From assembly GCA_002803225.1 (NCBI GenBank), contig NXFV01000479.1:1-53336 (forward strand): DNA of 53,336 nucleotides, in the 5' to 3' direction. Made by a program: the position numbers and the translations under genes. The DNA comes from Gamarada debralockiae. Taxonomy: Eukaryota > Ascomycota > Leotiomycetes > Helotiales > Hyphodiscaceae. Below the pieces are notes generated by a model. It ran no database searches. It worked only from the letters and a program-made list of their open reading frames with translations, and was not told the origin of the DNA. Below are positions 33,958-45,118 of this stretch, one piece after another. Within the stretch, counting starts at the first letter, position 1. Every line of letters starts with the position of its first letter.

Positions 33958-36900
33958 TCAGATGCGCATGCTTTCAGGCGGTCCCAGATAACTCTTTCGC
34001 ACACCTCCAAAGTCGACGATAATTTTCTCAATCACCAAGTCCGCGGATCCAGGCCAAAACCGAATTCTATGCATACCAGCACCTCCACTGGTAAATAAAT
34101 GCTTTCGCACCCATACACAATCTTGTGCTGCATCTGCCCAACCATTTGGTAATTCGCCGGACCCCGGCGAAGAAGATGGCGGCTCAAGAAGGCGCACTCG
34201 TTCAAGAGCTGTGTCATCAAAAGCGAGGGAGTAGTTCAAAGGGCGGGACGGGTCGGTATCGAGACAAATGGTGAAATAGAGAGTGATTGTTATATCCTTG
34301 GTCTCGGAAAAGGTACAGATGTCGTATTGGAGGCCTGGCGGGCTGAGGTTGGATGAGAGCTGGGGATTGAGTGACATCCCACCACCGAGTGTACGACCGA
34401 GGAATGGGTGATAGATGTAGCAGCCCTCTGGCCTAGACGTAGGAGGGTCCAATTGAGTAAAGTGACTTGCGTGCATAGAAACGTGGCCGTCCGATTCCAC
34501 GAATCCGTGGAAGTCTTCAGGAGCTGTCCTGCCAGATACTGCTAAGTGGACTTGTTCATAGTCTCCAGCTGTTGAACGAATATGTATCAATACAGTCTCA
34601 TCGAAATCGGTTGGAACTGAGCTCCAGTCGAGAGTGATTTCTACACGTTGATCCTCTCTATCGCGAATGAGCACTCCCGATGAAGTTGAAAGGGCAACGA
34701 AAGATGCAGACGCTTCCGCTGACCAGTGAATATCTGTTCTACCTCTTCTGAAAATTTCGAAATACGGTTTTGAGACGGCGTAGCAATTAATAGGGGGGAG
34801 TGTTAACCCAGGAGTGAGGTCCTTTCTTGACGGGTGGGTGCGATCTGATTCCTCGTTGGTGCGGCCAGGACGAACGCCTTCAGAACCCTCGACTGCAACT
34901 CCCATTTGTCCCACGATAGGATTGGAGTCTTGTCGTGCCTGAACATATGAGAGTCCAGTGATTAAGTCTCTCGATGGTGCGTGCCATGTGTCTCCATACC
35001 CATAATGCGGTTGACGCATGATATGGTTCCATTTTCCTCCAAGCAATGAATGATATTCTTCACTCAGCTTGTAATCTTCATCAAACAACTCCAAGACCTG
35101 CCGAGCCATTCTGTTGGTGGAATTCCGACGTTGAAGTCCATACATAACGTTGAGTGCTTGTGATACTCGAAGTTTTGTACAGATGCGGGATGCTCTAATG
35201 GGATGCAGCACCAGTTGAAAGAATGAAGGCTTTGCAATTTCTGAAAGCTGGCTGTTGAGTCTTATCGCCCGGCCTTCCAAACTCGACCAGCGTTCAACGA
35301 TGAGTTCAGCCTCTCTGTAATTAAGTATAGAGAACGTATCGGGTTCGATATGTTCATGACGGCGGAGAGCGACGAGCCGGTCGTGACCCAGAAGCAAGCT
35401 CGCTATCTCTTTCGCGAACTCTGATCCAAATTCTCGTTCGGCATACGAATTATAAAATTGAGGTACACTTTCTGGGGAAGTACAATTGATGTCCCATGCC
35501 AAAGACATCAAATAAGTCAGGGGGAACTCCATGGGCTTGATATCGCCCACATTTACCACCCAAATTTGGGTAGCTTTCCGATTGATTGCTGATTTGAGTT
35601 GCTGATACATTTTGCCCTTCGATTCACGTCCAAGTTAGCATTGTCCTACTGATTTATTCCTGATTTTAACTCACACACGTGTTGCTGTTCAACCATTTGT
35701 AGCTCCTTGGATGACCAACGTACTCAAGATGGTAATAAAGCTGCGCCGTCAGAAAGCCAGCTCATAGAAAAATAAAAGATGAGAACGAACCCCAGCTCCG
35801 CCTGGACGTTGGACTTCGTCTCGGAATGGCAGCCTTCTGATTGTGCCGAAATTATCGTCCGCGAAAAGTAGCGTCACATCGTCAGGAATCTTCAACCCAT
35901 TCTCATAATACTGTTGAACTTCTTTGTAAAGAGCCCATAGTTCTAGCGGGTCAGCAATGAGCCCATCAAATAACGTGGATGCCTTACGTTTGGCATCTCT
36001 TGGGTCGCCGCACTTGTCCTTAATAATCTCTCGCTGGCAGGAGATGACATCCTCCAAGACTGCAATAGGATCATCAACTTCCATTTCACGGTCACCATCC
36101 CCTCTAATTCCAAGAGTAAAATAAGATTCAAAGCCCTTCGCCCTCTCGACCCCCTCCTCAAAGTATTTTCGGATCTTTTCTTTGTTGACAATCCATGACC
36201 ATTCACCTTGATCAGAGTTGAACCATTCAATCATTGCTCGTTGCATAGGTTCATGATGAGAAGTTGAAACAACAATTCCGTAGTCGTCTGCAGTCTTCTG
36301 ATTGAGCGGATCATCCTCGAAGAAACTGTTGCCTGGTTGGGGATAACCAGGCCACATTGCTGGCCACATGAAATTCGCCTGTCATTGTCAGTGGATCTTC
36401 CCACGAGTATACCAAAAGTTGCAGTTCAAACCTTCATACGAAGTAAAAGTTCGTAAACCTTTTTGTAAAATGTCGAGTCGTATTTGGGCCCGAACTTCTC
36501 AAGGACCCAACCCGTGAGAGATGGTGCTTCATCATTTATAAAAATTCCACGATATTTGACCGTTGGCTCACCGTGCTTAGTGGCCACCGATAATGCGAAG
36601 ACTTCATTGTGCTTTTGAATAGGGACATCAGCCCACCAATACCAACTAATCAATTGTCAGCACTCTCTCGTCGAAATACAGGCACGAGTAATCGCACGGA
36701 GACACCCCTATTTGTTCAGATAAAGAATATGCCGCATAAATAGCTCCTCTTTTGTCACTCCCTGCGAGAACAAGCGCCAAGTCCACGCCATCGAGCGGCT
36801 TCTCAACAACGCTCGTTGTGAACGATTCCCATTTCCCCTCGATTTCGCTAACATTAATAAGCTTTCCATCAAGGATAAGTCTTTGAAGATGTCTGGATCT

Positions 36901-37119
36901 CTCCAATGTTCCTAAAATAATAGCCTTTTCAACATGGGTGTCTGAGAGGCCATGCAAGATTTCTGACTTCCTGTCTGTGACATTCTTGAGATCCTCTAAC
37001 AGCGACTTCGCCGCAATTTTTACCCCCTCAAAATCAGTGTCATCGACGATGATGGGTGCTCCTGCGAGGTCAAAGCCCCCTGCCTGAGGCTTGAAAGAGA
37101 TAAACTTCGCTTCAAACAT
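33958..37119 (-). CDS. GH115 xylan alpha-1,2-glucuronidase
   Basis: Glycoside hydrolase family 115 enzyme, which removes (4-O-methyl-)glucuronic acid side groups from glucuronoxylan in plant cell-wall breakdown. Deduced exons (minus) are 37119-36698, 36645-36432, 36378-35791, 35740-35675 and 35616-33958, giving 982 residues, normal for GH115. Conserved blocks in order are PWYWWADVP (near 141), KYRGIFINDEAPSLTGW, MKANFMWPAMWPGYPQPGNS (near 211), STSHHEPM (250-257), YFTLGIRGDGD, DVTLLFADDNFGTIRRLP (379 on), RPGGAG-LYYHLEYVGHPRS across intron 3, and IWVVNVGDIKPMEFPLTYL. The C-terminal third is the beta-rich region. Introns are 50-58 nt, GT-AG. There is no signal peptide after ATG 37119 (MFEAKFISFKPQAGG), so the enzyme may be intracellular or exported without a classical signal; an in-frame upstream exon is possible. 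It looks intact. Confidence 0.9.
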
Positions 37120-38295
37120 GATGAATGATAAGTTTATAGAAAGTAATACAGTAAATTAGACTGAGGGAGAAGAATGGGGGAACGGAGATAGATTTTTTGG
37201 CGGACCCACCTTGCTCAAATAGGAGAGTGGGGTAGCACACCCTAAAACGGGTGTTGTGGCCTGCGGTATGAGGCAAGCTAGACTGATGACGCACGGACCA
37301 AGGGGAAAGTCCTAGCATGAGTTTTCGCATTGAGACTAACGTCCATCCCTGCGTAGCGAGAAACCCACCGTGCCGAGACGACTTCATTGTTTAGGGGTCT
37401 AAGTCTCTCCCACGCGAGTATATCAAGTTACAGTCAGTGTGCCGTTGTTCTTCAGCCGTTTCTCTACAGGGGTTTAGTTTGCACTAAGAAAATACTGCAG
37501 TTGTGGTCATGCTGTTGATCGTCCCGTCGATGACGTTGAAAGCCGCTTCAGCTGTTCCCCCCTGCTCTATTATGATTATCAGCCTGTCCCCAAATTTCGG
37601 GGCCACAGCACGAAGTTCTATCAAGAAAGAATATGGCTCTAACCTTTTGAAGACACGGAGCACAAGGAAACTGCATGCCGAGTTTATCCGGACAAAGGGG
37701 AGTACACAAAACGCCAAGGAAGGATTTACCGCGCTTACATAATAACGTATTATATTATACCGAATTCATGTAATTCGTAGATAGAAGTGTGGCGTTCTTC
37801 TAGAAATTTCCATGAGCAGCCACGTGTCTGCTTTCGCTCTACGCTGAGCAGGCCTCGCGACTAGTTACTGTACAGCTAGGAGCGAAATCGATGTCCTGTC
37901 TATCTAAACACTTTTAAACAGTTCTGAACGCACCAGACGTTTTATCTTAGGTGTCACCTGATACTCGGATTTATGTTTTACCGAAATCCGAGAATGAGGC
38001 AGGCCAACTCCGGCATCCGACCGTCCACCATTCATTTCCTTGTTGAGACAACAACCGTGGTTCTCCTCAGATCACAGAACGTAACTCTTTCACTGTGAGC
38101 AGCTGAAAGTCGATTTTCAAGGCTGTTCATCCTCGCACGAAATACCGCGTCGAGAACACCATCAAAGTGACTTTGACTAGGCCAAAGAAGCAGACATGGC
38201 ATACCCACTCCGCACAACTGCCCGCACCTAAGAGAGCTACAAAGGCGCATGGCATTGAGGGTATGTAAAGCTCCTGATTAGCAGACAGGCATACA
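37120..38295. other. Intergenic region: GH115 promoter and HeLo-like gene promoter
   Basis: No gene seen. The two genes are divergent and share this 1.2-kb space. A GTGGGG word at 37227-37232 matches the CreA/CRE1 glucose-repressor consensus SYGGRG, plausible for a hemicellulase gene, but such six-base matches are frequent. Confidence 0.35.
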
Positions 38296-39712
38296 ATGGA
38301 AGGTCTTGCAGCGGCTGGTGGTGTCATTGCCGTGGTTTCGCTGGCTGGTCAAGTCGTGCAAGGCTGCAACTACCTTCGCGATATTTTCGATGGCGCGAAA
38401 ACTGCACCCAAAGATGTACGATCATTAGCGACTGAATTAAAAATAATCGAGGGCATTGTGCTAGCGACACCAGATGTAGAGCAGCATTCGGACGTGCTAG
38501 ATTTCTGCAACGAGAAAGTCTTGAAGCTGCGTAAGGTAGTGGAAAAATACGGCGTGCCAGATGGATCAAGTCACCAGAGGAGATGGACCACCAGGCTGGC
38601 AATGGCATTGAGCGCAGACAAAATCGAGAAACATCTCGCTTCGCTGAGAGAAGCGAAGGGGTATCTCGAACGCATCCAGAATGTGTAAGTACACTTTAAG
38701 AGCTATTTCATCGTCTCATAGCTGATTCTAGCTAGCTCGGCCCATATTAATAACCTGGTCAAGACCCACGAGATTCTCGACTCAGTCCAGCAATTGAATG
38801 CTTCTCAATTTGACTCTGCACAAATAGTCAGCCGTACGGAACATAAGCTAGACGACATTGAAGCGATAACGAGGCAGACCCAGCAAGCTTTGGAAAGGCT
38901 TGCAGATGGCTTGGATAAAAGGCGCCAAAATTGTGCAACGATACGAGATGTGCACAGTATCATACACATGATACGAAGTATTGGGATAATATCACAAGAA
39001 CATCTCCCGCAAGGCCAGATGACAGACCTACCTACTTCAAATTCATCACTTTCTGAACTTGAAAGGCACCCAACCACAGAAGCGCTCACGGAAAATCACA
39101 TGCGCGTTAGACATAGTAACGCTTCGAAGCCAGGTTCGGATAAAAAAAACCGAAAATCGAAGTCCAGGCATTTTGAATCGCTTTACACAAGTTAACCAGC
39201 TTATCGACATCGCAATTACAATACGTTATCGTCAAGGGAAAGCGTGTGTCAATGCTATAGCCATAACAGATCAAGGTTTCGAGGAAGCAGATTTCAACAC
39301 TAAAAGACGGATGGTGAAGCTTCTACAAGACCTGCGTCTTTTGATGTGGCTTTTTACTCACAACACTAATTTCGGAAGACGTCTCCATGAGCATGCATCT
39401 AGTTCTCAAACAGCGTTTGCGTTCGAAACCAACATAGGTCTATCTTGGAATTTCTGGAGGTGGCGAGAATGGGCGCAATCGGGGAGACTTCCCTGTCTTC
39501 AACCAAAAAGGCTTTCAGAGTTCATTACGTACGTCTTGAACAGATCACGATATGAGGACAATGAAGTAAAGGAATTACGTCGAATAATCCTTCCTGTGGA
39601 AAGAGAATTTGGTTCCAGCTTCGCTTTCCATCAGGCTAAATTGCTCGCTCTTGTGTCAGCAAAAGCTGATAAGGAGCTCGAGTCACAATTTACTGCCAGT
39701 CGACGAAGATAG
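38296..39712 (+). CDS. HeLo-like (fungal STAND N-terminal type) protein, possibly frameshifted
   Basis: The N-terminus (MEGLAAAGGVIAVVSLAGQV, then DIFDGAKTAPKDVRSLATEL) is characteristic of the helical domain found at the start of fungal NLR-like/STAND proteins and HeLo-like proteins, which act in self/non-self recognition and membrane-active cell death. Exon 1 is 38296-38684 and exon 2 starts at 38736 after a 51-nt intron, continuing a helical coiled region (ILDSVQQLNASQ, ITRQTQQALERLADGL). The frame closes at 39195, but a second long frame takes over (ILNRFTQVNQLIDIAITIRY) to TAG at 39710-39712. The two join in frame if 39134-39167, a 34-nt GT-AG segment, is removed (443 residues), or by a slip in the A8 run at about 39141-39148. 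No NACHT or repeat domain follows, so this is a stand-alone effector-like protein or a decaying one. Confidence 0.6.
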
Positions 39713-40378
39713 TTATGGGACATGTACCCGAACATGGCACGAGTTGATAGAACTCGAGCATTACAACTTGAGCTCACGGACTTGTGGCTAGATCTCAATG
39801 AGGATAACCTGGAGGTTTCTGTGCTGGAGATGAATTATGAGATGGAACTCATTCAGACTAACATCTCATCCGCAATTGATCAGTCGTTTGGATCTATGCG
39901 GTAGAGAGATCTTGTTCACGGCAGATCGCAACCTTGTCTTAATCTTGCTCGAAGAATGGAGCAGAATAGCCCCTCGAGCGTCTGCAAAACGGCATTCTAA
40001 CCCGGCTCTACTCTGGCTGCTGTCCTTCTGTCGGATGCGGGAGGAAGGCTAAAGACTCGATTGAGCGCTAAAAGAGAGCTGTATACAGGGGTAAATGAAA
40101 TGTGGGCCTAGCGTAGTAGCCTAAGGCACTAATCCATCAGACACTTCCCTAAGCCTCGTAATCTGGACCCACCCCCCCCTGTATAACATTCATTTAGGGG
40201 GGGGAGTAATACGGAGGTGGAGCTGACAAGGATCAGACTGTGCCGCAAATCGATAGTAAAGCTCGGCTCCTCCCAAGTTCTTGCAGCTTCGTACCTTCGA
40301 TCACATTTGTGTAGTTTTAGTTTACTGTCAGCACATGTTTGAAACGAATCACGAATATCCACGCATCCTTCTTACTGA
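39713..40378. other. Intergenic region with strong C8/G8 hairpin
   Basis: Some coding-like sequence continues after 39712 in other frames (TWHELIELEHYNL at about 39735-39775), suggesting the upstream gene was once longer. A hairpin of eight C and eight G lies at 40172-40204. Otherwise nothing recognised. Confidence 0.4.
40172..40204. repeat. Perfect inverted repeat C8-loop-G8
   Basis: CCCCCCCC at 40172-40179 and GGGGGGGG at 40197-40204 flank a 17-nt AT-rich loop; a strong stem in RNA or single-stranded DNA, 180 bp upstream of the glycosyltransferase start. Confidence 0.7.
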
Positions 40379-40390
40379 ATGAGTAAGTGA
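40379..40390 (+). promoter_or_regulatory. Minimal upstream ORF overlapping the start codon
   Basis: ATG AGT AAG TGA (three codons) ends exactly on the A of the main ATG at 40390 (sequence TGATG). Such stop/start overlaps can couple or dampen translation. GTAAGT inside it also matches a splice donor consensus, but the nearest acceptor (31 nt on) is too close to be likely. Confidence 0.4.
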
Positions 40391-41960
40391 TGCTTTGGCG
40401 CTACCCACGGCAGGTTAGACTGGCTCTCAGGGTCGTCGCCTACCTCGGCGCCTTCCTCTTCTTGCTGCAATCTCTTCGGCTCCTTGGGTTCTTTGTGCAG
40501 CAGCGGCGGTACGATAGTTGGGTTTGGACTCCCTGCCCTGGCTCGTCACCGTTCGAACAATCCTGTACAGCTTCCAGAGCTCTGATCGCCCAAAATATAC
40601 AAATTGTGGTCAAAACAGGTGGCACAGAACCTCAAAACAGACTTCGTTATCAACTTGCAACACTCTTATCCAAGGTTCCTCGTCGAAATATTCTCATGTT
40701 CTCGGATTTAGAAGAAGAAATCGACTCTTACTATGTGTATAATGTCTTTGCCGACGTATCCGAGCAAGAGCGCGCGAACTACCCAGAATTTGCTCTTTAT
40801 GACAAACAACAAATGTATAAGCAGCAGGGGAGGGATACTCGGGAGTTACAAGGTGGATGGGACTTGGCCAAGTAGTAAGTCAATGGGGAACGCATAGTGT
40901 CATTGTCTTACGCTGTCGATCTTAAATCATGGGTCAGGGAAGAAGTTCAAGTCAAATGCTAATACCCAGTCGTTCTCTAGCCAAAATCTGGCGATGAAGC
41001 GCAAAATCTGGAAGATGCAGCAGGAAATAACTGGCCCGTATATGACGCCCAAAAAATGGTTCTTGTTCATAGACACGGACACCTTTGTGGAATGGGATAA
41101 TCTCCTTGGATTCTTAGATCATTTTGACCCCACAAAAAAGATATATATGGGAAGTCCGATCTGGCTACCAGAACTACAATATGCACATGGCGGGAGTGCG
41201 TATGTCTTGTCATACGGCGCGCTAAAGGCGCTTAATATTCAAGACTTCCATGGTCCAGAAGAGCCTCTATATAGTCAGTTTGGGCTGAACGTAACTCCGT
41301 TATGTTGTGGTGATGAAGCTCTCGCTAGAGTTTTAAAGCAGGAAGGGGTCAAGCTGAAAGGCTACTGGCCGATGTTCAACGGAGAGACACCAGCCACTGT
41401 ACCCTTTGGGAAGGATCTATGGTGTGAGCCGGTCATTTCGCTACATCACATTAGCGGGGAGGACATGGAAGATCTCTGGCAATGGGTCGAGAATTGGAAG
41501 GTCAGGACAATGAGCAAGGTATTCACATTTCCTCTTTAAAATTTTGAAAATATATTCTCTGTATACAAACAAGGCCTGGTAAATTTTACTAATGAAAATA
41601 TAGCAACCACTTTTATTTAAAGACTTGTTTGACTATGTGGCACCTCAAATTCCTAGTATCCGGGAGGACTGGGATAATTCAGATGACGGGTGGAAGATTT
41701 ACCCTACAAACGAAGCCTCTTACACAACCTTCGAACATTGTAGGGAAGCATGTCAAGCAGACGAAATGTGTTTTCAGTTTGTCCACTACGGTACTACTTG
41801 CGCCTTATCACATCATATCCGCCTTGGAAGGAGACACTCACCAGAGGATCAGGGAAGTAAGAGGGAACAGCATATATCAGGATGGAATTTAGAGAGAATT
41901 CGAGACTGGACAACAAAGACAACTTGTACAAGTGCACATTGGGTGAGATCTAACCCATGA
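40390..41960 (+). CDS. GT31-like type II membrane glycosyltransferase with Cys-rich tail
   Basis: Golgi-type glycosyltransferase of the fringe/beta-1,3-galactosyltransferase-like group (GT31) common in filamentous fungi. Deduced exons are 40390-40874, 40981-41518 and 41604-41960, giving 459 residues. A short basic N-terminus precedes one transmembrane anchor at about residues 11-35 (ALRVVAYLGAFLFLLQSLRL), as in type II enzymes. The nucleotide-sugar/metal motif DxD is seen in WFLFIDTDTFVEWDNL (Asp193, Asp195), followed by GGSAYVLSYGALKAL and CCGDEALARVL, which fit the acceptor half of the fold. The last exon encodes a PAN/apple-like Cys segment (FEHCREACQADEMCFQFVHY). The sequence ends just after a GTGAGATC donor-like site, so a further exon is possible. 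It is intact over its length; the acceptor substrate is unknown. Confidence 0.8.
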
Positions 41961-42839
41961 ATTTTGAAAAAAAAAATACTAGAAAACAATTTCATAATAT
42001 AGTTCACTATATAAACTTGGGAATTAAAGTCTGATCCACTAGGTCTGACATAACAGGTGCTCTCTTGTTTCTACTGGACTTAGGACTAACTGCCTACATA
42101 ATATGCCCCAGCTGTCCTGCTTTCCTAGTCCTATACTTGTGACCCCTGACTCTCACCTATCTTATTCCAGTTCCTAAATCGCCTAGTAGTAGCCCTCTAG
42201 CTAATACTCTTTATCTTCTCCTTAGATAAGTCCTAGTAGCTGATTTGTCTTTGAGAGAACCTTTAATTACATTGTGTTCTGTGTTATATTAAGAGCGCAT
42301 CAGGAGCACATGGGTAGCGCGTTAGTATTGTGCTAGCCCAGGAGAGCAGGAGAGCAGGAGAGCAGAGAGGAAAACAATATTAAAAAGTAATTAGACAATA
42401 GAGTATTTACCTTCTACTCTTATCCTGTACAACCATATTAACGACTCAGTAAAATTAGAGGGCGATAGGATCGCGAGCGGGAAATGTTACGAGACTACTA
42501 AGCTCCTTGAGACGACCGCAAATGAAGGATGCCCTCTTTATCTGCTTTTCTCCGAAAAGCTCCGTCTAGAACACCAGAAACTTTTGAACAAATTTGGGCA
42601 GAATAAGGCAGAGATCCCGACTGTTTCGGAGTATGTTCGAAGTATATTGCTTGGGGATGAGTCCCTGCTTCTCTGGTATATTTTCAGATGCATTCGGATG
42701 GAGACAGTCTCAAGCGGGAATTAATTGGACTCGCAAAAGTAAACTCGTGGCGGCTGAAGTAGGCACCAGACTTGTTCACAGCTTATACTAGACACTAATG
42801 ATTACCAGAGTTCAGGGGCATCAACGAGAAGGTCTTGGG
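41961..42839. repeat. AT-rich decayed region with AGGAGAGC microsatellite
   Basis: AT-rich sequence with no intact gene. Three tandem AGGAGAGC units lie at 42340-42363. A frame near 42640-42720 may be the eroded N-terminal part of the HET gene that follows. Confidence 0.45.
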
Positions 42840-44040
42840 CACTTCCATGGCATCATACTCTGCTACGGATGTTGCTTTACAATGGATGGCGGATTGTTCG
42901 TTGACGCACAAGAAATGTCAACGGCGCTCCGAATTCCTTCCAACGTGTCTCGTGAATAATGGCTGATGGCCACCTTCAAAGACTCATCTTGTACTAGGCA
43001 AAGATCTTCCTTCCGGGACAAGTTACCTAACATTGAGCCATTTTTGGGGCAATACCCTAGAGATGCGTCTATTAAAAGACAGCCTCGCTCAAATGATGGA
43101 AGAAATTCGTGTTAATGAACTTCCTAAGGCCTTTCAGAACGCGATATCCGTTACCCGGAGGGTTGGCAAGCGATATATCTAGATTGACTCTCTTTGCATC
43201 ATTCAGAATGAATTGAAGGACTGGCAAATAGAATCTAACAATATGGACAAAGTTTATAAAATCGAGTTTTTGCAACATTTCAGCCACAGCTGCTCACGAT
43301 AGCTCGCAAGGACTATTCCGCAATCGAAGCCCCTTTCTCATGCTACAATCAAAAGTCTCTCTCAATATCGGTGGAAGGCAAGGTTATTATTATCTCGACG
43401 ACGACTCAACATGGCATGATGACGTCGAGTTTGCGCTTCTGAGTCAACGTGCCTGGGTACTTCAAGAGAGAATCATGTCCGCATGCAATCTTCACTTCGG
43501 AGTGTGGTGGTCTGCTAGTAGCTTTGAACATGCAAGTATCTCTCAGCTCATAAGTGCTGGAAGTCTTACGTTAGGTTGAAGGCAACATCGGCATAGCAGT
43601 TTTGAAATGAAATGTGTATGTGGTGATTGAACGACATACACTTCGAAGCAGAAATAATCCTTATTCGTATATGATAGCGTCAAAATCTAAATGGAGAAAT
43701 TATAAAAATCGTCAAATGGGCCGCGTAGTTCCGAAAGTGTTTTATTAATCTACGAAGAGATATTCTCTTAAATGTAGGCTAGTGGGGTAGATTGCAAGCG
43801 ATATTTCGACCACTGACGGGACATATCATCTTGAGTATTCCGGGTTTTTCTAGTAGACTTGGCGCGAGCATGGACTCCGCCAAAACATCTAAATTAACCG
43901 CTCGGATCTCGCATGTAGAACCGCTAAACGTCAAGTGCTACTTCGACTCCTACCTGATCATGTCAGTTTCTCACTAGTAGGATTGACACCCCAAATGGAG
44001 TGGTGCGACTATTACCAGTTCATAAATGTGTGAAAGGTCG
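42840..44040 (+). pseudogene. Second HET-domain pseudogene
   Basis: Nearly complete but broken HET-domain gene. One frame from 42877 reads LQWMADCSLTHKKCQRRSEF (the region before the domain), then TSYLTLSHFWG (family: YxxLSHxWG), LPKAFQNAISVTRRVGKRYI, a TAG where Trp is expected, then IDSLCIIQNELKDWQIESNN and MDKVY. A TGA at 42964-42966 and the TAG at 43180-43182 are in the same frame and fit CGA-to-TGA and TGG-to-TAG changes. After KVYK a one-base shift near 43262-43275 is needed to reach SATAAHDSSQGLFRNRSP, then RAWVLQERIMSACNLHF. Faint C-terminal similarity reaches about 44000. Three lesions make it non-functional. Confidence 0.8.
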
Positions 44041-45118
44041 AGATATATCCAGGATTAAGTGATGAACCTAGATATGGACAATGTGTTGTCCAAACCGCAT
44101 ACGCAACACTCCGGAACGTTTAATGCGGCCTTAGAATTTCAGTGCTCTATTGGACGAGTATGGCCTTTAAGTATAACTCAAGTCTTTGGGCAAGTAATGG
44201 TCTATGATTTGTTTAGAATTCCTTTCTTTGAACGCGGAGCCAGAATATCCGCAAAGGATTGGAATTTAGTCGGTGCGAATTCCGCGAGAAAAGTGAGCAG
44301 AGCCTGCGAAGGAAAAATGTAGTTCACTGATAGCATTTCATCTCCCCATGCTGCATACTTCTTTGGGGTAAACACCTGCCAAACTTACAAGGCCTCTCGC
44401 CAAACATAGAGAGGGAGGCTTGTGCCGCAGTACTGCAGTGCTGCTGTAGAAAAGGCACCGTTCATTGCTTTTAAGGATTGAAATCTAGTGGTGGAGCAAA
44501 ATAACACCTGTCGGTCGACCTTCAAAGGCTCCCTAGAATTACAGAAGAAACTAAGTTAATTAAGGAAGGAGGTAAGGATTATAGATTGAATGATAAAAGG
44601 GACATCTGTACTATGTTCTAAGAAGCTATATCCTCCTCCCACAAAACTAAGACCAGTAATACCCTTTACTATTATTATCTAAGTAATCACTTAATTGATC
44701 TTCAAGATCCCCATTTTCTCTATATTTAAACTCGTATATATATTCAACATGAAGATCGTGGTAGTTTTTGCTTTTACTAGTCTCGGTTTCTATATAGTAG
44801 CCGTATTCGCTACTAGAGGTAGGTATTATCTAGAAGCGGCAGGTAAGAGTAAAGATTACTTCCGGTCTAGAGCTATGTTACTAATACTATACCTGTAATA
44901 GTAGCCTTACCTATACGGCTACTTTCTCGATTATTGGGATCGCGGTGTTTAGGGCGACCGCACTTGAAAGCAAGAAGTGGTATAGCACTCTAGGGCAAAG
45001 CAATATATATATATTAGGTGGTAGGGGTATTAGAATATATAATGGCGTAAATTGATCGTTAGGAATTTTTTCAGGCGTATCTTCCTCGGAAACAATACAC
45101 TGCAATACCAGATCTCGC
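44041..45118. other. AT-rich stretch, no gene seen
   Basis: Short frames only, with TTAATTAA/TATATA-rich segments at 44560-45060. Looks like eroded intergenic or transposon sequence. Confidence 0.4.

Noticed and set aside
37112..37387. Frame directly upstream of the GH115 start as an extra N-terminal exon
   Set aside because: Out of frame with the GH115 ATG and no splice pair joins it convincingly.
40387..40389. Glycosyltransferase start at 40387
   Set aside because: That codon is GTG; the ATG is at 40390.
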